NCBI GenBank assembly: GCA_964470555.1
Contig: CAYYDG010000028.1
Span: 33,114-97,113, forward strand
DNA from: RBC074 sp964470555
GTDB lineage: Bacteria > Acidobacteriota > Blastocatellia > RBC074
DNA length: 64,000 bases
Reading direction: 5' to 3'
Shown: piece after piece, positions 56,181 through 64,000 of the stretch
Numbering within the stretch: position 1 is the first letter of the stretch
Layout: the number at the start of each line of letters is the position of its first letter
Program-made: the position numbers and the translations under genes
Notes under the pieces: generated by a model
The model's database searches: none
The model's input: only the letters and a program-made list of their open reading frames with translations
Told to the model about the DNA's origin: nothing

Positions 56181-56429
56181 TTACTTCGAAGCTGGCGGCA
56201 ACCGCCGTTCAAATTGCAACAGAGTATTTTGCAATTGCAGAGCGAGCTTTTCACGCTCGTGTTTATTATCGCTTTCAATGCGCTCGATGCGCGCTTCCAG
56301 TTTGTGGACGAACAGTAACAATGTCTGATGTTGTTGGCGCAATTCTTTTATCTCCGCACGGTTACGCTGCGCATCTTCGGCAATGGTTACAACCTGCCTC
56401 ATCGCATCGAAAAAATCTTTCAACATCAC
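56181..56429 (-). CDS. Small coiled-coil protein of unknown function
   Basis: 82 residues, almost entirely helical (FDAMRQVVTIAEDAQRNRAE; LFVHKLEARIERIESDNKHE) with heptad-like spacing. It overlaps the preceding 63-residue gene by 4 bases and so is translated with it. I recall similar short proteins only as hypothetical ones. No membrane segment or enzyme motif is present. Confidence 0.7.
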   Translation of the reverse strand: MMLKDFFDAMRQVVTIAEDAQRNRAEIKELRQQHQTLLLFVHKLEARIERIESDNKHEREKLALQLQNTLLQFERRLPPASK

Positions 56430-56617
56430 TCGGCTCCTAATTTACGTTCCAAGTCTGCGAGAATAACAGCCGACTCCGCCTTTAGCCTATCAATTTCAAC
56501 TTGATCACATGCCATTTGCTCGTGAGCCTTTCGCATGGCTGAAATCATTCGTTCTAGTTCTTCGCTCATTGAAACGGCTTCTTCGCTGGTTAGCCCAAGT
56601 TTGATCAAATCTTCCAT
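56426..56617 (-). CDS. Small helical protein of unknown function
   Basis: 63 residues, helical and acidic (GLTSEEAVSMSEELERMISA; DQVEIDRLKAESAVILADLE). A perfect AGGAGGT ribosome-binding site lies 4 bases before the ATG, so it is well translated. It follows selD by 32 bases and overlaps the 82-residue coiled-coil gene by 4 bases. The pair could form a heteromer. Function unknown. Confidence 0.72.
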   Translation of the reverse strand: MEDLIKLGLTSEEAVSMSEELERMISAMRKAHEQMACDQVEIDRLKAESAVILADLERKLGAE

Positions 56618-56649
56618 AGATACCTCCTATTTTGAGTGTACTGCTTTTC

Positions 56650-57687
56650 TCAAATCACAACCAACGACCGCGCAGCTTTTTCAGTCACGCGCCCGATGAT
56701 TGCGGCATTGGCGTAAGTCTCTTTCAATCGAGCCAGCAGCGCATCGGCCTTGTCGGGAGCGATGGAAATCAGCATGCCTCCGGCGGTTTGCGGATCGAAG
56801 AGCAGGCTGGCCATTTCTTTGGTGATGTCGGTATCCAACAGAAAGTCGTTGCCGATGTATTCGCGGTTGGTTTTATCGCCTTGCGTCAGCATCTTGCGCC
56901 GAGCCATTTCGTACGCGCCGTCAATCAGCGGAATGCGTTTGGCGTTGAGTTCAATCGTCACACCGCTGCCTTTGGCAACTTCCCAGGCGTGTCCCATCAG
57001 ACCGAATCCGGTGATGTCTGTGGCGCCGCGAACGCCAAATTCGCGCATGGCTTCGGCGGCTTTGCGACCGGCGGTCAGCATGACTTTGACGGAAGTTTCG
57101 GCCATTTCTTTGGTGGCTTTGCCAAATTTGATGCCGGTGGAGATGACTCCGGTGCCGATGGGTTTGGTCAGAATCACAACGTCGCCGGGTTTGGCTCCGG
57201 CGTTGGCGGCGACTTCGTCGGGATGAATGACGCCCGTCACCGAATACCCGAACATGATTTCGTTGCTTTGCACGCTATGGCCACCAACCAGCGTCACGCC
57301 GTTTTCGATCAGAATGGACAACCCGCCGCGCATGATTTCGGCCAGGATTTCAAAGTCCACACCTTTTTTGGGAAAGGCGGTGATGGCCATTGCCGTGATC
57401 GGCGTTCCGCCCATTGCCCACACGTCGTTGATCGAATTCAGCGCGGCGATGCGTCCGTAATCAAACGGGTCGTCCACAATCGGCGTGAAAAAATCCAGCG
57501 TCTGCACAATCGCCAGATCATCGCGCAGTTTATACACTGCGGCATCGTCGGCGGTGTCGAAGCCAACTATCAGATTCGGGTTATGCGGCTGGCGCGGTAA
57601 GCTGCCCAGAACCTGGGCAAGTGTGCTCGGCGAGAGCTTCGACGCTCAACCAGCGCAATCAACCATTTGGGTCAGTCGTTTTGCCAT
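56650..57687 (-). CDS. selD: Selenophosphate synthetase SelD, a selenoprotein with Sec at residue 14
   Basis: SelD makes selenophosphate from selenide and ATP. Conventional reading begins only at GTG 57537 and gives 295 residues without the catalytic N-terminus. In the same frame, upstream, an ATG at 57687 opens MAKRLTQMVDCAG, then TGA (57646-57648), then ASKLSPSTL. The alignment to E. coli SelD (RLTQYSHGAGCGCK) is ungapped and puts the TGA at Cys17, the catalytic residue often replaced by Sec. The total is 345 residues against 347 in E. coli. Other motifs are VGFDTADDAAVYK, TLDFFTPIVDDPFDYGRIAA and LLFDPQTAGGML. It supplies Sec synthesis and probably SenB; SenC of known sen clusters is a SelD homologue. 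No strong ribosome-binding site is seen. Confidence 0.92.
57604..57648 (-). promoter_or_regulatory. SECIS-like hairpin after the selD UGA codon
   Basis: In the mRNA, GCCCAG (57618-57613), loop GUU (57612-57610) and CUGGGC (57609-57604) form a perfect 6-bp stem. The loop starts with G, 33 bases after the UGA. Bacterial SECIS elements are hairpins at this kind of distance with a G in the first positions of a short apical loop. Confidence 0.65.
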
Positions 57688-57703
57688 CTTAGGGAAAGAA
57701 AAT

Positions 57704-57767
57704 AGACAGGATTTACGTGATTGAACAGGATGAAAATCAATCCTGAAAAATCCTGTGAATCCTGTCT
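57704..57767. repeat. Palindromic repeat, AGACAGGATT family, copy 2
   Basis: The perfect outer arms AGACAGGATT (57704-57713) and AATCCTGTCT (57758-57767) surround further complementary AGGAT and ATCCT blocks. It is the same family as the element at 54709-54777. It lies between recA and selD, 8 bases from the recA stop. Confidence 0.8.
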
Positions 57768-57774
57768 GTTGTTT

Positions 57775-59922
57775 TTACTCGTCAGATTTCGCTGCGCCGC
57801 GTTTGGCCGCAGCGGGCTTTTCCGCCGGAGCTTCCGCAATCGGAGCCGCCGGAACCAGCTTGCCGATGCCGAGCGCGGCTCGGACTTCGGTTTCAATTCG
57901 GGCGCAAAGGTCCTTGTTTTCCTTCAACGTGTTCTTGGCGTTTTCGCGGCCTTGTCCCAGCCGCTCGCCTTTGTAAGAAAACCACGCGCCGGATTTGTCT
58001 ACGATTTTGTTTTCGACGCCGATGTCAATGATCTCGCCGTATTTCGAAATGCCTTCGCCGTACATAATGTCGAATTCGGCTTCTCGGAACGGCGGCGCGA
58101 CCTTGTTTTTGACGACTTTGACTTTGGTGCGATTGCCAATGACGCTGTCGCCGTCTTTGATCTGCGTAATGCGGCGAATGTCCAGGCGTGCGGACGAATA
58201 AAACTTCAACGCACGTCCGCCGGTCGTGGTTTCCGGCGAGTTGTGAACAATCACACCGTCCACCATGTAGCTGTGGTTGCCTTCGACTTCCAGGTCAAAA
58301 CGGCGTTTGGAGCGTGTCGGAGGCTTGACGTAAATCTTGGTGACGCGGGCAGGAACAGCTCGAAGGATGTTTCGGTCATTCAGCGTTTCACTGGCTTCGT
58401 TTGGTTGCCAACCAAATTTGCCGCGCTGAGTCGGATGCAACTTGTACCCCATTGAAGGATGTACGAACGGCGCGAGCAGTTCATGCAGTTTTGGAGTTTG
58501 TTGTGAATTGAACCAAAAGCCTCGGCCATCATCTCGCGGAGCGCCGATTCCAATGCGCTCGAATTTGGCAACTACACGAGCGCGGTCTTCACCTTTCAGC
58601 GACTTGTTGTACAGCACAGCTTTGCCTTGTCCCCAGCGAGCGTAATGACCGGCAAACGAACCATCATCGCCATACCAGACTGCGATGCCTCGCCGATCAA
58701 GCTCTGTCAGCAACGATTCGCCAACTCTACGGTTTCCTTCCGTGTCATAAACATTCGCGCGAACGTCAGCCAATGCCGGGAACGACAACGTTTCAAAACC
58801 AACACCATTTCCCATCGGCCCCACCCTGCGTGAAAAAGGAGCCAGCATTTGCTGTTTCCAGCGCAGATAATCTTCCTGTTCGGGACTGTGACCGACGCGG
58901 AACATTGCTGTGTGAGTTCCCGCTTGTCGTAATGAACCATCACCCATTGCACCGCCCATGATTATCTGACGCTGGTCTTCGGTTAACTCGTAATCGTTGA
59001 CCATCACCAATACTTCGTCGCCAACACGCAAATCGCCCGCCGGGATTTCGCCACTCGGCGTGAAGATCATGTGATTCGGCGTGACTCCGAACCGACGGCG
59101 ACCGGAGGGGCCACCTTCGACTTCAAATTGCAAAAAGAAGTCAGCGTTGCCGTTGTCGAACCAGTTGACGACCCGTTTTGGCTCGATGAGTCCAGTCGCA
59201 GAATTGAAGCTAAGCACTTCCACAGGCATTCGCTGGTTTACGATCTTGCCGATCTTTTCCGTTGTGCCGTCCGCCAACACAACTCGCGCGTTGTAATGGA
59301 AACAACCGAACATGACGCCGATTTTTTCGCGGATTTGGTTGATGAAAATCAAACAGGTGTTGGATTTGTTGACGACGGCGGTCAGTTTGCGCAAAGCCTG
59401 AGACATCAAACGGGCTTGCAAGCCCGGCAAACTATCGCCCATTTCGCCTTCCAGTTCAGCGCGCGGAGTCAATGCCGCGACCGAATCCACGACCAGCACA
59501 TCCACGGCGTTCGACCGCACCAGCGATTCGGTGATTTCCAGAGCCTGTTCGCCGGAATCCGGCTGCGAAACGAACAGGTTGTTGATGTCCACGCCCAGCT
59601 TTTGCGCGTAAATCGCGTCCAGTGCGTGTTCTGCGTCCACGTAAGCCGCAATGCCACCGGCTTTTTGCGCTTCGGCGACAATGTGCAACGCCAAGGTGGT
59701 TTTACCGGAGCTTTCAGGCCCGTACACCTCAATAATCCTGCCGCGCGGAACTCCGCCAACGCCAAGAGCCGCGTCAATGCCTATGCTGGAAGTGGAAATG
59801 ACCGGGACTTCTTCCTGAACGTTGTCCCCCAACCGCATGACAGTTCCTTTGCCGAACTGCTTTTCCAGATTTGCCAGAGCCGCTTCGACGGCCTTCATCT
59901 TTTCGCTTTTTTCGATTGCCAT
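57775..59922 (-). CDS. recA: RecA recombinase precursor containing an intein
   Basis: 715 residues in one open frame. The RecA parts are residues 1-206 (P-loop GPESSGKTTL, then YVDAEHALD, LEGEMGDSLPGLQARLMSQ and FINQIREKIGVMFG) and residues 562-715 (SPETTTGGRALKFYSS to the Ala/Pro/Lys-rich tail). Together they make a normal 360-residue RecA. Between Gly206 and Ser562 sits a 355-residue intein, annotated separately. Splicing must occur to give active RecA. An AGAAGGTG site precedes the ATG. Short helical and coiled-coil genes and selD follow downstream. Confidence 0.96.
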   Translation of the reverse strand: MAIEKSEKMKAVEAALANLEKQFGKGTVMRLGDNVQEEVPVISTSSIGIDAALGVGGVPRGRIIEVYGPESSGKTTLALHIVAEAQKAGGIAAYVDAEHALDAIYAQKLGVDINNLFVSQPDSGEQALEITESLVRSNAVDVLVVDSVAALTPRAELEGEMGDSLPGLQARLMSQALRKLTAVVNKSNTCLIFINQIREKIGVMFGCFHYNARVVLADGTTEKIGKIVNQRMPVEVLSFNSATGLIEPKRVVNWFDNGNADFFLQFEVEGGPSGRRRFGVTPNHMIFTPSGEIPAGDLRVGDEVLVMVNDYELTEDQRQIIMGGAMGDGSLRQAGTHTAMFRVGHSPEQEDYLRWKQQMLAPFSRRVGPMGNGVGFETLSFPALADVRANVYDTEGNRRVGESLLTELDRRGIAVWYGDDGSFAGHYARWGQGKAVLYNKSLKGEDRARVVAKFERIGIGAPRDDGRGFWFNSQQTPKLHELLAPFVHPSMGYKLHPTQRGKFGWQPNEASETLNDRNILRAVPARVTKIYVKPPTRSKRRFDLEVEGNHSYMVDGVIVHNSPETTTGGRALKFYSSARLDIRRITQIKDGDSVIGNRTKVKVVKNKVAPPFREAEFDIMYGEGISKYGEIIDIGVENKIVDKSGAWFSYKGERLGQGRENAKNTLKENKDLCARIETEVRAALGIGKLVPAAPIAEAPAEKPAAAKRGAAKSDE
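58240..59304 (-). mobile_element. RecA intein with LAGLIDADG-like homing endonuclease
   Basis: 355 residues (207-561 of the precursor). It starts with Cys (CFHYNARVVLADGTTEKIG) and ends VIVHN, with Ser as the first residue after it. All splice blocks are visible: block B GVTPNHMIFTPSGE, block F RFDLEVEGNHSYMVDG, and block G with penultimate His and terminal Asn. Two endonuclease motifs (IIMGGAMGDGSLR and GIAVWYGDDGSFAG) suggest a LAGLIDADG-type nuclease, possibly still active. The insertion point, after KIGVMFG, is as I recall that of the M. leprae RecA intein and differs from the M. tuberculosis site. Confidence 0.95.
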
Positions 59923-60380
59923 GATTTTTACACCTTCTTTCGGTTAAACGATCCCCGACTCCGACGCTTCATGGAAGAAGGTCGAAAGACGGCGATGGAT
60001 TGACGCCATACCCGCTAACAATGTTACCCGCCTGATTTTTTGCCTGTTTCGGCCACTGACCTGACCACTTGAACCGTTTAGCTTGCCATTCAGCTTGATG
60101 GCTGAGCGGCGCGGATTATAGCACGCTGCCTCGAATTGCCACTGCCATGGGCAAATTTTTTCAAGCAGGACTTCTGTCTAGCCCCTTCCAAATGCCAACC
60201 GCTGTCAAAACATTCATTGACTGCTTTTCGCAGCCTTCAGTACACTCGCGCCGTCTCAAGCCCCATCCGTAAAAATCAATATCCAAATGGTCAGACGCTG
60301 TTGTTGTCAGGCGAACCCTGTTCCTTGCAATCCCTAACGTTCAGAACCCAACAATTCCGCTCAATCAGGAGGAAGCCGGA
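59923..60380. other. Divergent intergenic region of recA and the subtilase gene
   Basis: 458 bases with no recognised gene. On the minus strand a perfect TATAAT (60115-60120) lies about 190 bases before recA and could be its -10 box with a long leader; its -35 is weak. I did not find a convincing SOS-box palindrome. Confidence 0.55.
60115..60120 (-). promoter_or_regulatory. Possible -10 box upstream of recA
   Basis: TATAAT on the minus strand (plus strand ATTATA). No good -35 at the expected distance was found, so confidence is low. Confidence 0.3.
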
Positions 60381-63300
60381 ATGCAAACTACTCACACCCG
60401 CTCTTTGTTCGCTATTTTTCCACGCCGATTGGGCTGGCTGGTCTTGATCGTCGTTGTCTGGTGGCCAATTTGGCAAAGCTGGTCATCCGCCGCTCAATCC
60501 GATGCGCGCATTTTGCTCAATTCCGGCGCGATTGACACTTCACGCCAAACGGCTCGGCTGGACACGAGCGGCGAAAAACGATTGCGGCTGATTCAGTTTT
60601 CCGGCGCCATCCAACCCGAATGGCACAAGGCGCTGCTCGATGCAGGCGCAGACATCGTCAATTACATTCCGAACAACACGTACCTGATTTACGCCGATGC
60701 CGAAAGCGTTGCGACATTGCAAACCAAGCAGGGCGCAGCGATTCGCTGGTTCGGCGATTACCAACCGGAGATGAAACTTTCGCCAAGCGCCGCTGCGCTA
60801 TCGGCAACGGTCGAGTTAAAAGACAACCTCTTCGCCGTTCAATTGCTTGCTGACGAAGCCACGAATCAAACGACGCTGAATTTGCTGAAACAACTCGAAC
60901 TGATTCCGGCCAAACAACAAACGCGCATCTCGCATTTCATCAACTTGATCGTAACCTTGCCGCCGTTGGCCGTTGCGCAGCTTGCCGAACGAGAGGACGT
61001 AATTTCCATAACGCGATACGGCATTCCTCGTCGTTTGGACGAGCGGCAAAACCAGATCGTCGCCGGAAACCTGAATGGCTCATTACCCGCGACGGGAAAT
61101 TATCTGGCCTATCTGGCTTCGAAGGGATTCACCCAGTCCCAGTTCACCGCGTCGAATTTCGTCGTCAACGTTTCAGACAGCGGTATTGATAACGCGACGA
61201 CTTCGCCGACACATTTCGGTTTGTATGCCGGCGGCAACAGATCCAGCGACAGCCGGGTCGTTTACAATCGAATGATCGGAACTCCCAGCGGTCCGGGCAG
61301 CACCCTGGTCGGTTGCGACGGGCACGGCACGATCAACGCGCACATCATCGCCGGATTCGTTCCCGGCGGAGCGCCGTTCGACACATTTCCGCACGCCGAC
61401 GCTTCCGGCTTTCGTCACGGACTCGGCGTCGCGCCGTTTGTCAAAGTCGGTTCGTCGGTCATCTTCGACAATTCGACGAATTTTTTCGGCGATTACACTT
61501 TCCCGGATTTTGTCGAACTGGAATCGCGCGCTTACAACGACCATGCGCGCATTTCGTCGAACAGTTGGGGCGACAACACCAACGGCGAATACAACATTGA
61601 CGCGCAGCTTTACGATTTTCTGACGCGCGACGCGCAACCCGCCAATGCCGTGTTCCCTGCCGCTGGCAATCAGGAACTGGTGACGATTTTTGCGGCGGGA
61701 AATTCCGGCCCGATCGCGACAACCGTTGCGCCACCTGCTTCGGCCAAAAACACGTTGGCAGTCGGAGCTTCGGAAAACGTCAATCAATTCGGCGGCCCGG
61801 ACAAATGCACCACCGCCGACAGCGAAGCCGACAACGCCAACGATCTTTCGCTCTTCACCAGCCGAGGACCGACCCTGGACGGTCGTCGCAAACCGGAAAT
61901 TGTCGCGCCCGGCACGCATGTCACCGGCGGAGTCATCCAAATTCCCAATCCACCAGCCAACGGCCAAGCTGACGCTTGTTTCAACGGGCAGGCCGTGTGC
62001 GGCGGGCCTCCTTCGTCGCCGAACTTCTTTCCCGCAGGCCAACAGTTTTACACCGCGTCTTCGGGAACCAGCCATTCGACGCCCGCCGTCGCCGGAGTGG
62101 CTGCGCTGGTTCGGCAACACTTCATCAACTCTTTTTTGCCAGCGCCTTCGCCCGCCATGAACAAAGCCGTGCTGGTGAATTCGGCACGTTACCTGACTGG
62201 CACGGGCGGCAACGACAATTTGTGGTCAAACGTGCAGGGAATGGGCGCTGTCAATCTGAATTCGTTTTTTGAACTCTTCACCGTGCCAACGCTGTTACGC
62301 GATCAAGATCCGCTGGATATGTTTACCGCCAGCGGACAAGTGCGAACGATCAACGGCACGATCAGCAATTCATCGAAACCGTTCCGCGTGACGTTGGCAT
62401 GGACGGATGCGCCGGGTTCGACAACCGGTTCGGCGTGGGTAAACAACCTCGATCTGGAAGTCACCATCGGCGGCCAAATTTATCGCGGCAACAATTTCAG
62501 CGGAGCTTTTTCGATTCCCAACGGCGTGGCCGACGACCGTAACAATCTGGAAAGCGTGTTGATTCCGGCAGGCGTTTCGGGAGCATTTACCGTGCGAATC
62601 ATTGCCACGAACATCGCTGGCGACGGAGTGCCGAACAATGCGGCATTGCTCGATCAGGATTTCGCGCTGGTTGTGTTCAACATGGCCGAAGCCTTGCAAC
62701 CGATCATTGATGCCGCTGCCGGCGCTGTCACAACAGAAAGCTGTTTGTCTGCCAACGGCGCGATTGATCCCGGCGAAAATGTCACCGTCAATTTCACGTT
62801 GAAAAACATTGGCCGCAGCGCGACGACGAATCTGACTGCAACGCTGCTGACTGGCGGAGGCGTCAACAATCCCAGCGCATCGCAAAATTTTGGAGCGATT
62901 GCGCCGTTTGGCGGGATGGCGACGCGCGCCTTCAGTTTCCGAGCCAGCGGAACTTGCGGAGGCCAGCTTTCGGCAATGCTGCAATTGCAAGACGGCGCGT
63001 CCTCACTTGGTTCGCTGGTTTTCACCTTCACGCTCGGAACGGTGCAAATTCAAACCCAGACGTTCAGCAATGCGACTGCGATCAACCTCTTGTCTTCGGG
63101 AAGCGGAACGCCTTATCCGGCTTCGATCAACGTTGCTGGAATGAGCGGCACGGTCAGCAAAATCACAGTCACGCTTCACGGCATCACGCACACCAACCCT
63201 GATGATTTGGACATTCTGCTTTCTTCACCGGACGGACGGCGCGTGTTGTTGATGTCCGACGTTGGCGGAGGCGGCGACCTGACCGGCGTCAATCTGACGT

Positions 63301-64000
63301 TCGACGATGCAGCGACAGAGGCATTGTCCAACAACGGACAGATTGTTTCCGGCACATTTATGCCTACGAATTTTGGCGGAAACGACGTGTTCAGTGTTCC
63401 TGCTCCGGCGGGGCCGTATGCCGATCCGCCGTTGCTTTCGACATTCAATGGCTCAGCGCCCAATGGCGATTGGAGTTTGTGGGTCTACGACGATCTGAGC
63501 GGCAACAGCGGTCAGATTGCCAGCGGCTGGAGCTTGTCGCTCACAACTTATCTGCCGCAATGCTGCCAATCGCCCCAATGCCCTGCGGTCACGGTTGGCC
63601 CGTCAACGATTTCCACCGGAACCGTCGGCACGAATTACAACCAATCCTTCACGCAATCGGGCGGAACGTTACCAATCACGTTTGGCGTGACGGGTGCTTT
63701 ACCCAACGGACTGAACTTTTCGACTGGCGGTGTATTGAGCGGTGCGCCGACCGAAAGCGGCAGCTTTCCCATTACGGTCACGGCAACAGATTTCAACGGC
63801 TGCACGGGCAGCAACAACTACACGCTGACCATCAACAACGCGCCGCCGGTGAATAACGGCTTGCAGTTTTATCCGCTGCCGAAGCCGATTCGGTTGCTGG
63901 ATACGCGCCCCGGGGAGCCGGGCTGTGATGCGCCGGGAGCGCCTATCAATGGCGGCAGCGAGCGTACGCAGTTGGCGCGCAGGACTTGTGATGGCGTGAC
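60381..64000 (+). CDS. Large secreted subtilase (S8) with P-domain, 3' end outside window
   Basis: More than 1,206 codons, open to the window end. An AGGAGG site lies 9 bases before the ATG. A signal segment (RLGWLVLIVVVWWPIWQSW) is followed by a propeptide-like region to about residue 240. The S8 triad is Asp266 (VSDSGID), His315 (GHGT) and Ser564 (SGTSHSTP), with the oxyanion Asn in FAAGNSGP. Residue 640 on is beta-rich; near residue 920 a proprotein-convertase-type P-domain appears (PDDLDILLSSPDGRRVLLM; WSLWVYDDLSGNSGQI). An Ig-like putative domain and PIRLLDTRPGEPGC follow, the latter recalling repeats in large acidobacterial exoproteins. Probably an extracellular or surface protease. Confidence 0.92.
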   Translation, partial: MQTTHTRSLFAIFPRRLGWLVLIVVVWWPIWQSWSSAAQSDARILLNSGAIDTSRQTARLDTSGEKRLRLIQFSGAIQPEWHKALLDAGADIVNYIPNNTYLIYADAESVATLQTKQGAAIRWFGDYQPEMKLSPSAAALSATVELKDNLFAVQLLADEATNQTTLNLLKQLELIPAKQQTRISHFINLIVTLPPLAVAQLAEREDVISITRYGIPRRLDERQNQIVAGNLNGSLPATGNYLAYLASKGFTQSQFTASNFVVNVSDSGIDNATTSPTHFGLYAGGNRSSDSRVVYNRMIGTPSGPGSTLVGCDGHGTINAHIIAGFVPGGAPFDTFPHADASGFRHGLGVAPFVKVGSSVIFDNSTNFFGDYTFPDFVELESRAYNDHARISSNSWGDNTNGEYNIDAQLYDFLTRDAQPANAVFPAAGNQELVTIFAAGNSGPIATTVAPPASAKNTLAVGASENVNQFGGPDKCTTADSEADNANDLSLFTSRGPTLDGRRKPEIVAPGTHVTGGVIQIPNPPANGQADACFNGQAVCGGPPSSPNFFPAGQQFYTASSGTSHSTPAVAGVAALVRQHFINSFLPAPSPAMNKAVLVNSARYLTGTGGNDNLWSNVQGMGAVNLNSFFELFTVPTLLRDQDPLDMFTASGQVRTINGTISNSSKPFRVTLAWTDAPGSTTGSAWVNNLDLEVTIGGQIYRGNNFSGAFSIPNGVADDRNNLESVLIPAGVSGAFTVRIIATNIAGDGVPNNAALLDQDFALVVFNMAEALQPIIDAAAGAVTTESCLSANGAIDPGENVTVNFTLKNIGRSATTNLTATLLTGGGVNNPSASQNFGAIAPFGGMATRAFSFRASGTCGGQLSAMLQLQDGASSLGSLVFTFTLGTVQIQTQTFSNATAINLLSSGSGTPYPASINVAGMSGTVSKITVTLHGITHTNPDDLDILLSSPDGRRVLLMSDVGGGGDLTGVNLTFDDAATEALSNNGQIVSGTFMPTNFGGNDVFSVPAPAGPYADPPLLSTFNGSAPNGDWSLWVYDDLSGNSGQIASGWSLSLTTYLPQCCQSPQCPAVTVGPSTISTGTVGTNYNQSFTQSGGTLPITFGVTGALPNGLNFSTGGVLSGAPTESGSFPITVTATDFNGCTGSNNYTLTINNAPPVNNGLQFYPLPKPIRLLDTRPGEPGCDAPGAPINGGSERTQLARRTCDGV

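Noticed and set aside
57535..57650. SelD as a truncated protein starting at GTG 57537, or a frameshifted pseudogene
   Set aside because: The upstream sequence is in the same frame and matches the SelD N-terminus residue by residue. The only interruption is one TGA at the Sec/Cys position, which is better explained by selenocysteine.

Overview
The window looks like a chromosomal segment of an Acidobacteriota member, probably of the Blastocatellia type. This is an inference. It rests on two large MacB/FtsX-type permeases of the kind duplicated in acidobacteria, on a secreted CAP protein ending in the acidobacterial TIGR03437-type C-terminal domain, on futalosine-pathway menaquinone synthesis (mqnC), and on many imperfect palindromic intergenic repeats. 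No rRNA, tRNA, CRISPR array, insertion sequence or prophage was recognised.

Layout. 0-2 kb: start of a division/cell-wall cluster on the minus strand (mraZ, rsmH, then the first codons of another gene). 2-10.5 kb: ZIP metal transporter, a coenzyme-B12 acyl-CoA mutase whose active-site residues fit isobutyryl-CoA mutase, a VapBC-like pair, the remnant of a leucine-rich-repeat gene, a CAP-domain exoprotein, argG, and a DUF4412-like lipoprotein. 9-18 kb: sulfotransferase with a DUF4380-like partner, an ECF sigma/membrane anti-sigma-like/CpxP-like trio, mqnC, small unknowns and a Gfo/Idh/MocA oxidoreductase. 18-36.7 kb: mostly housekeeping and metabolism (VOC protein, old-yellow-enzyme reductase, YbdK ligase, a membrane-anchored STAND/TPR ATPase, glutathione peroxidase, xseA-xseB, FAD amine oxidase, GGDEF cyclase plus histidine kinase, Nfu, YjbQ, Ca2+/cation antiporter, cystathionine beta-synthase). 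36.7-51.2 kb: an orphan antitoxin, an MFS/DUF2062/fucosidase/thioredoxin run, then a two-component and ABC-permease locus interrupted by a HicAB toxin-antitoxin pair and a Uma2 gene. 51.4-60 kb: sulfotransferase, senB, senA, a PQQ-like propeller, two coiled-coil proteins, selD and recA, all on the minus strand. 60.4 kb to the end: a very large secreted subtilase on the plus strand.

The most striking part is 52.4-59.9 kb. senB (selenosugar synthase family) and senA (EgtB-like) sit 11 bases apart and indicate selenoneine synthesis. About 2 kb upstream is selD, selenophosphate synthetase. Read conventionally, selD lacks its catalytic N-terminus. Reading one in-frame TGA as selenocysteine restores a full 345-residue enzyme, with Sec exactly at the E. 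coli Cys17 position, and a SECIS-like hairpin follows the TGA. Selenophosphate from this selenoprotein could feed both Sec-tRNA and selenoneine. No egtD (hercynine synthesis), selA, selB or tRNA-Sec is in the window, so those would have to lie elsewhere. The adjacent recA carries a 355-residue intein with a LAGLIDADG-like endonuclease. A related palindromic repeat lies on each side of the propeller-to-selD block.
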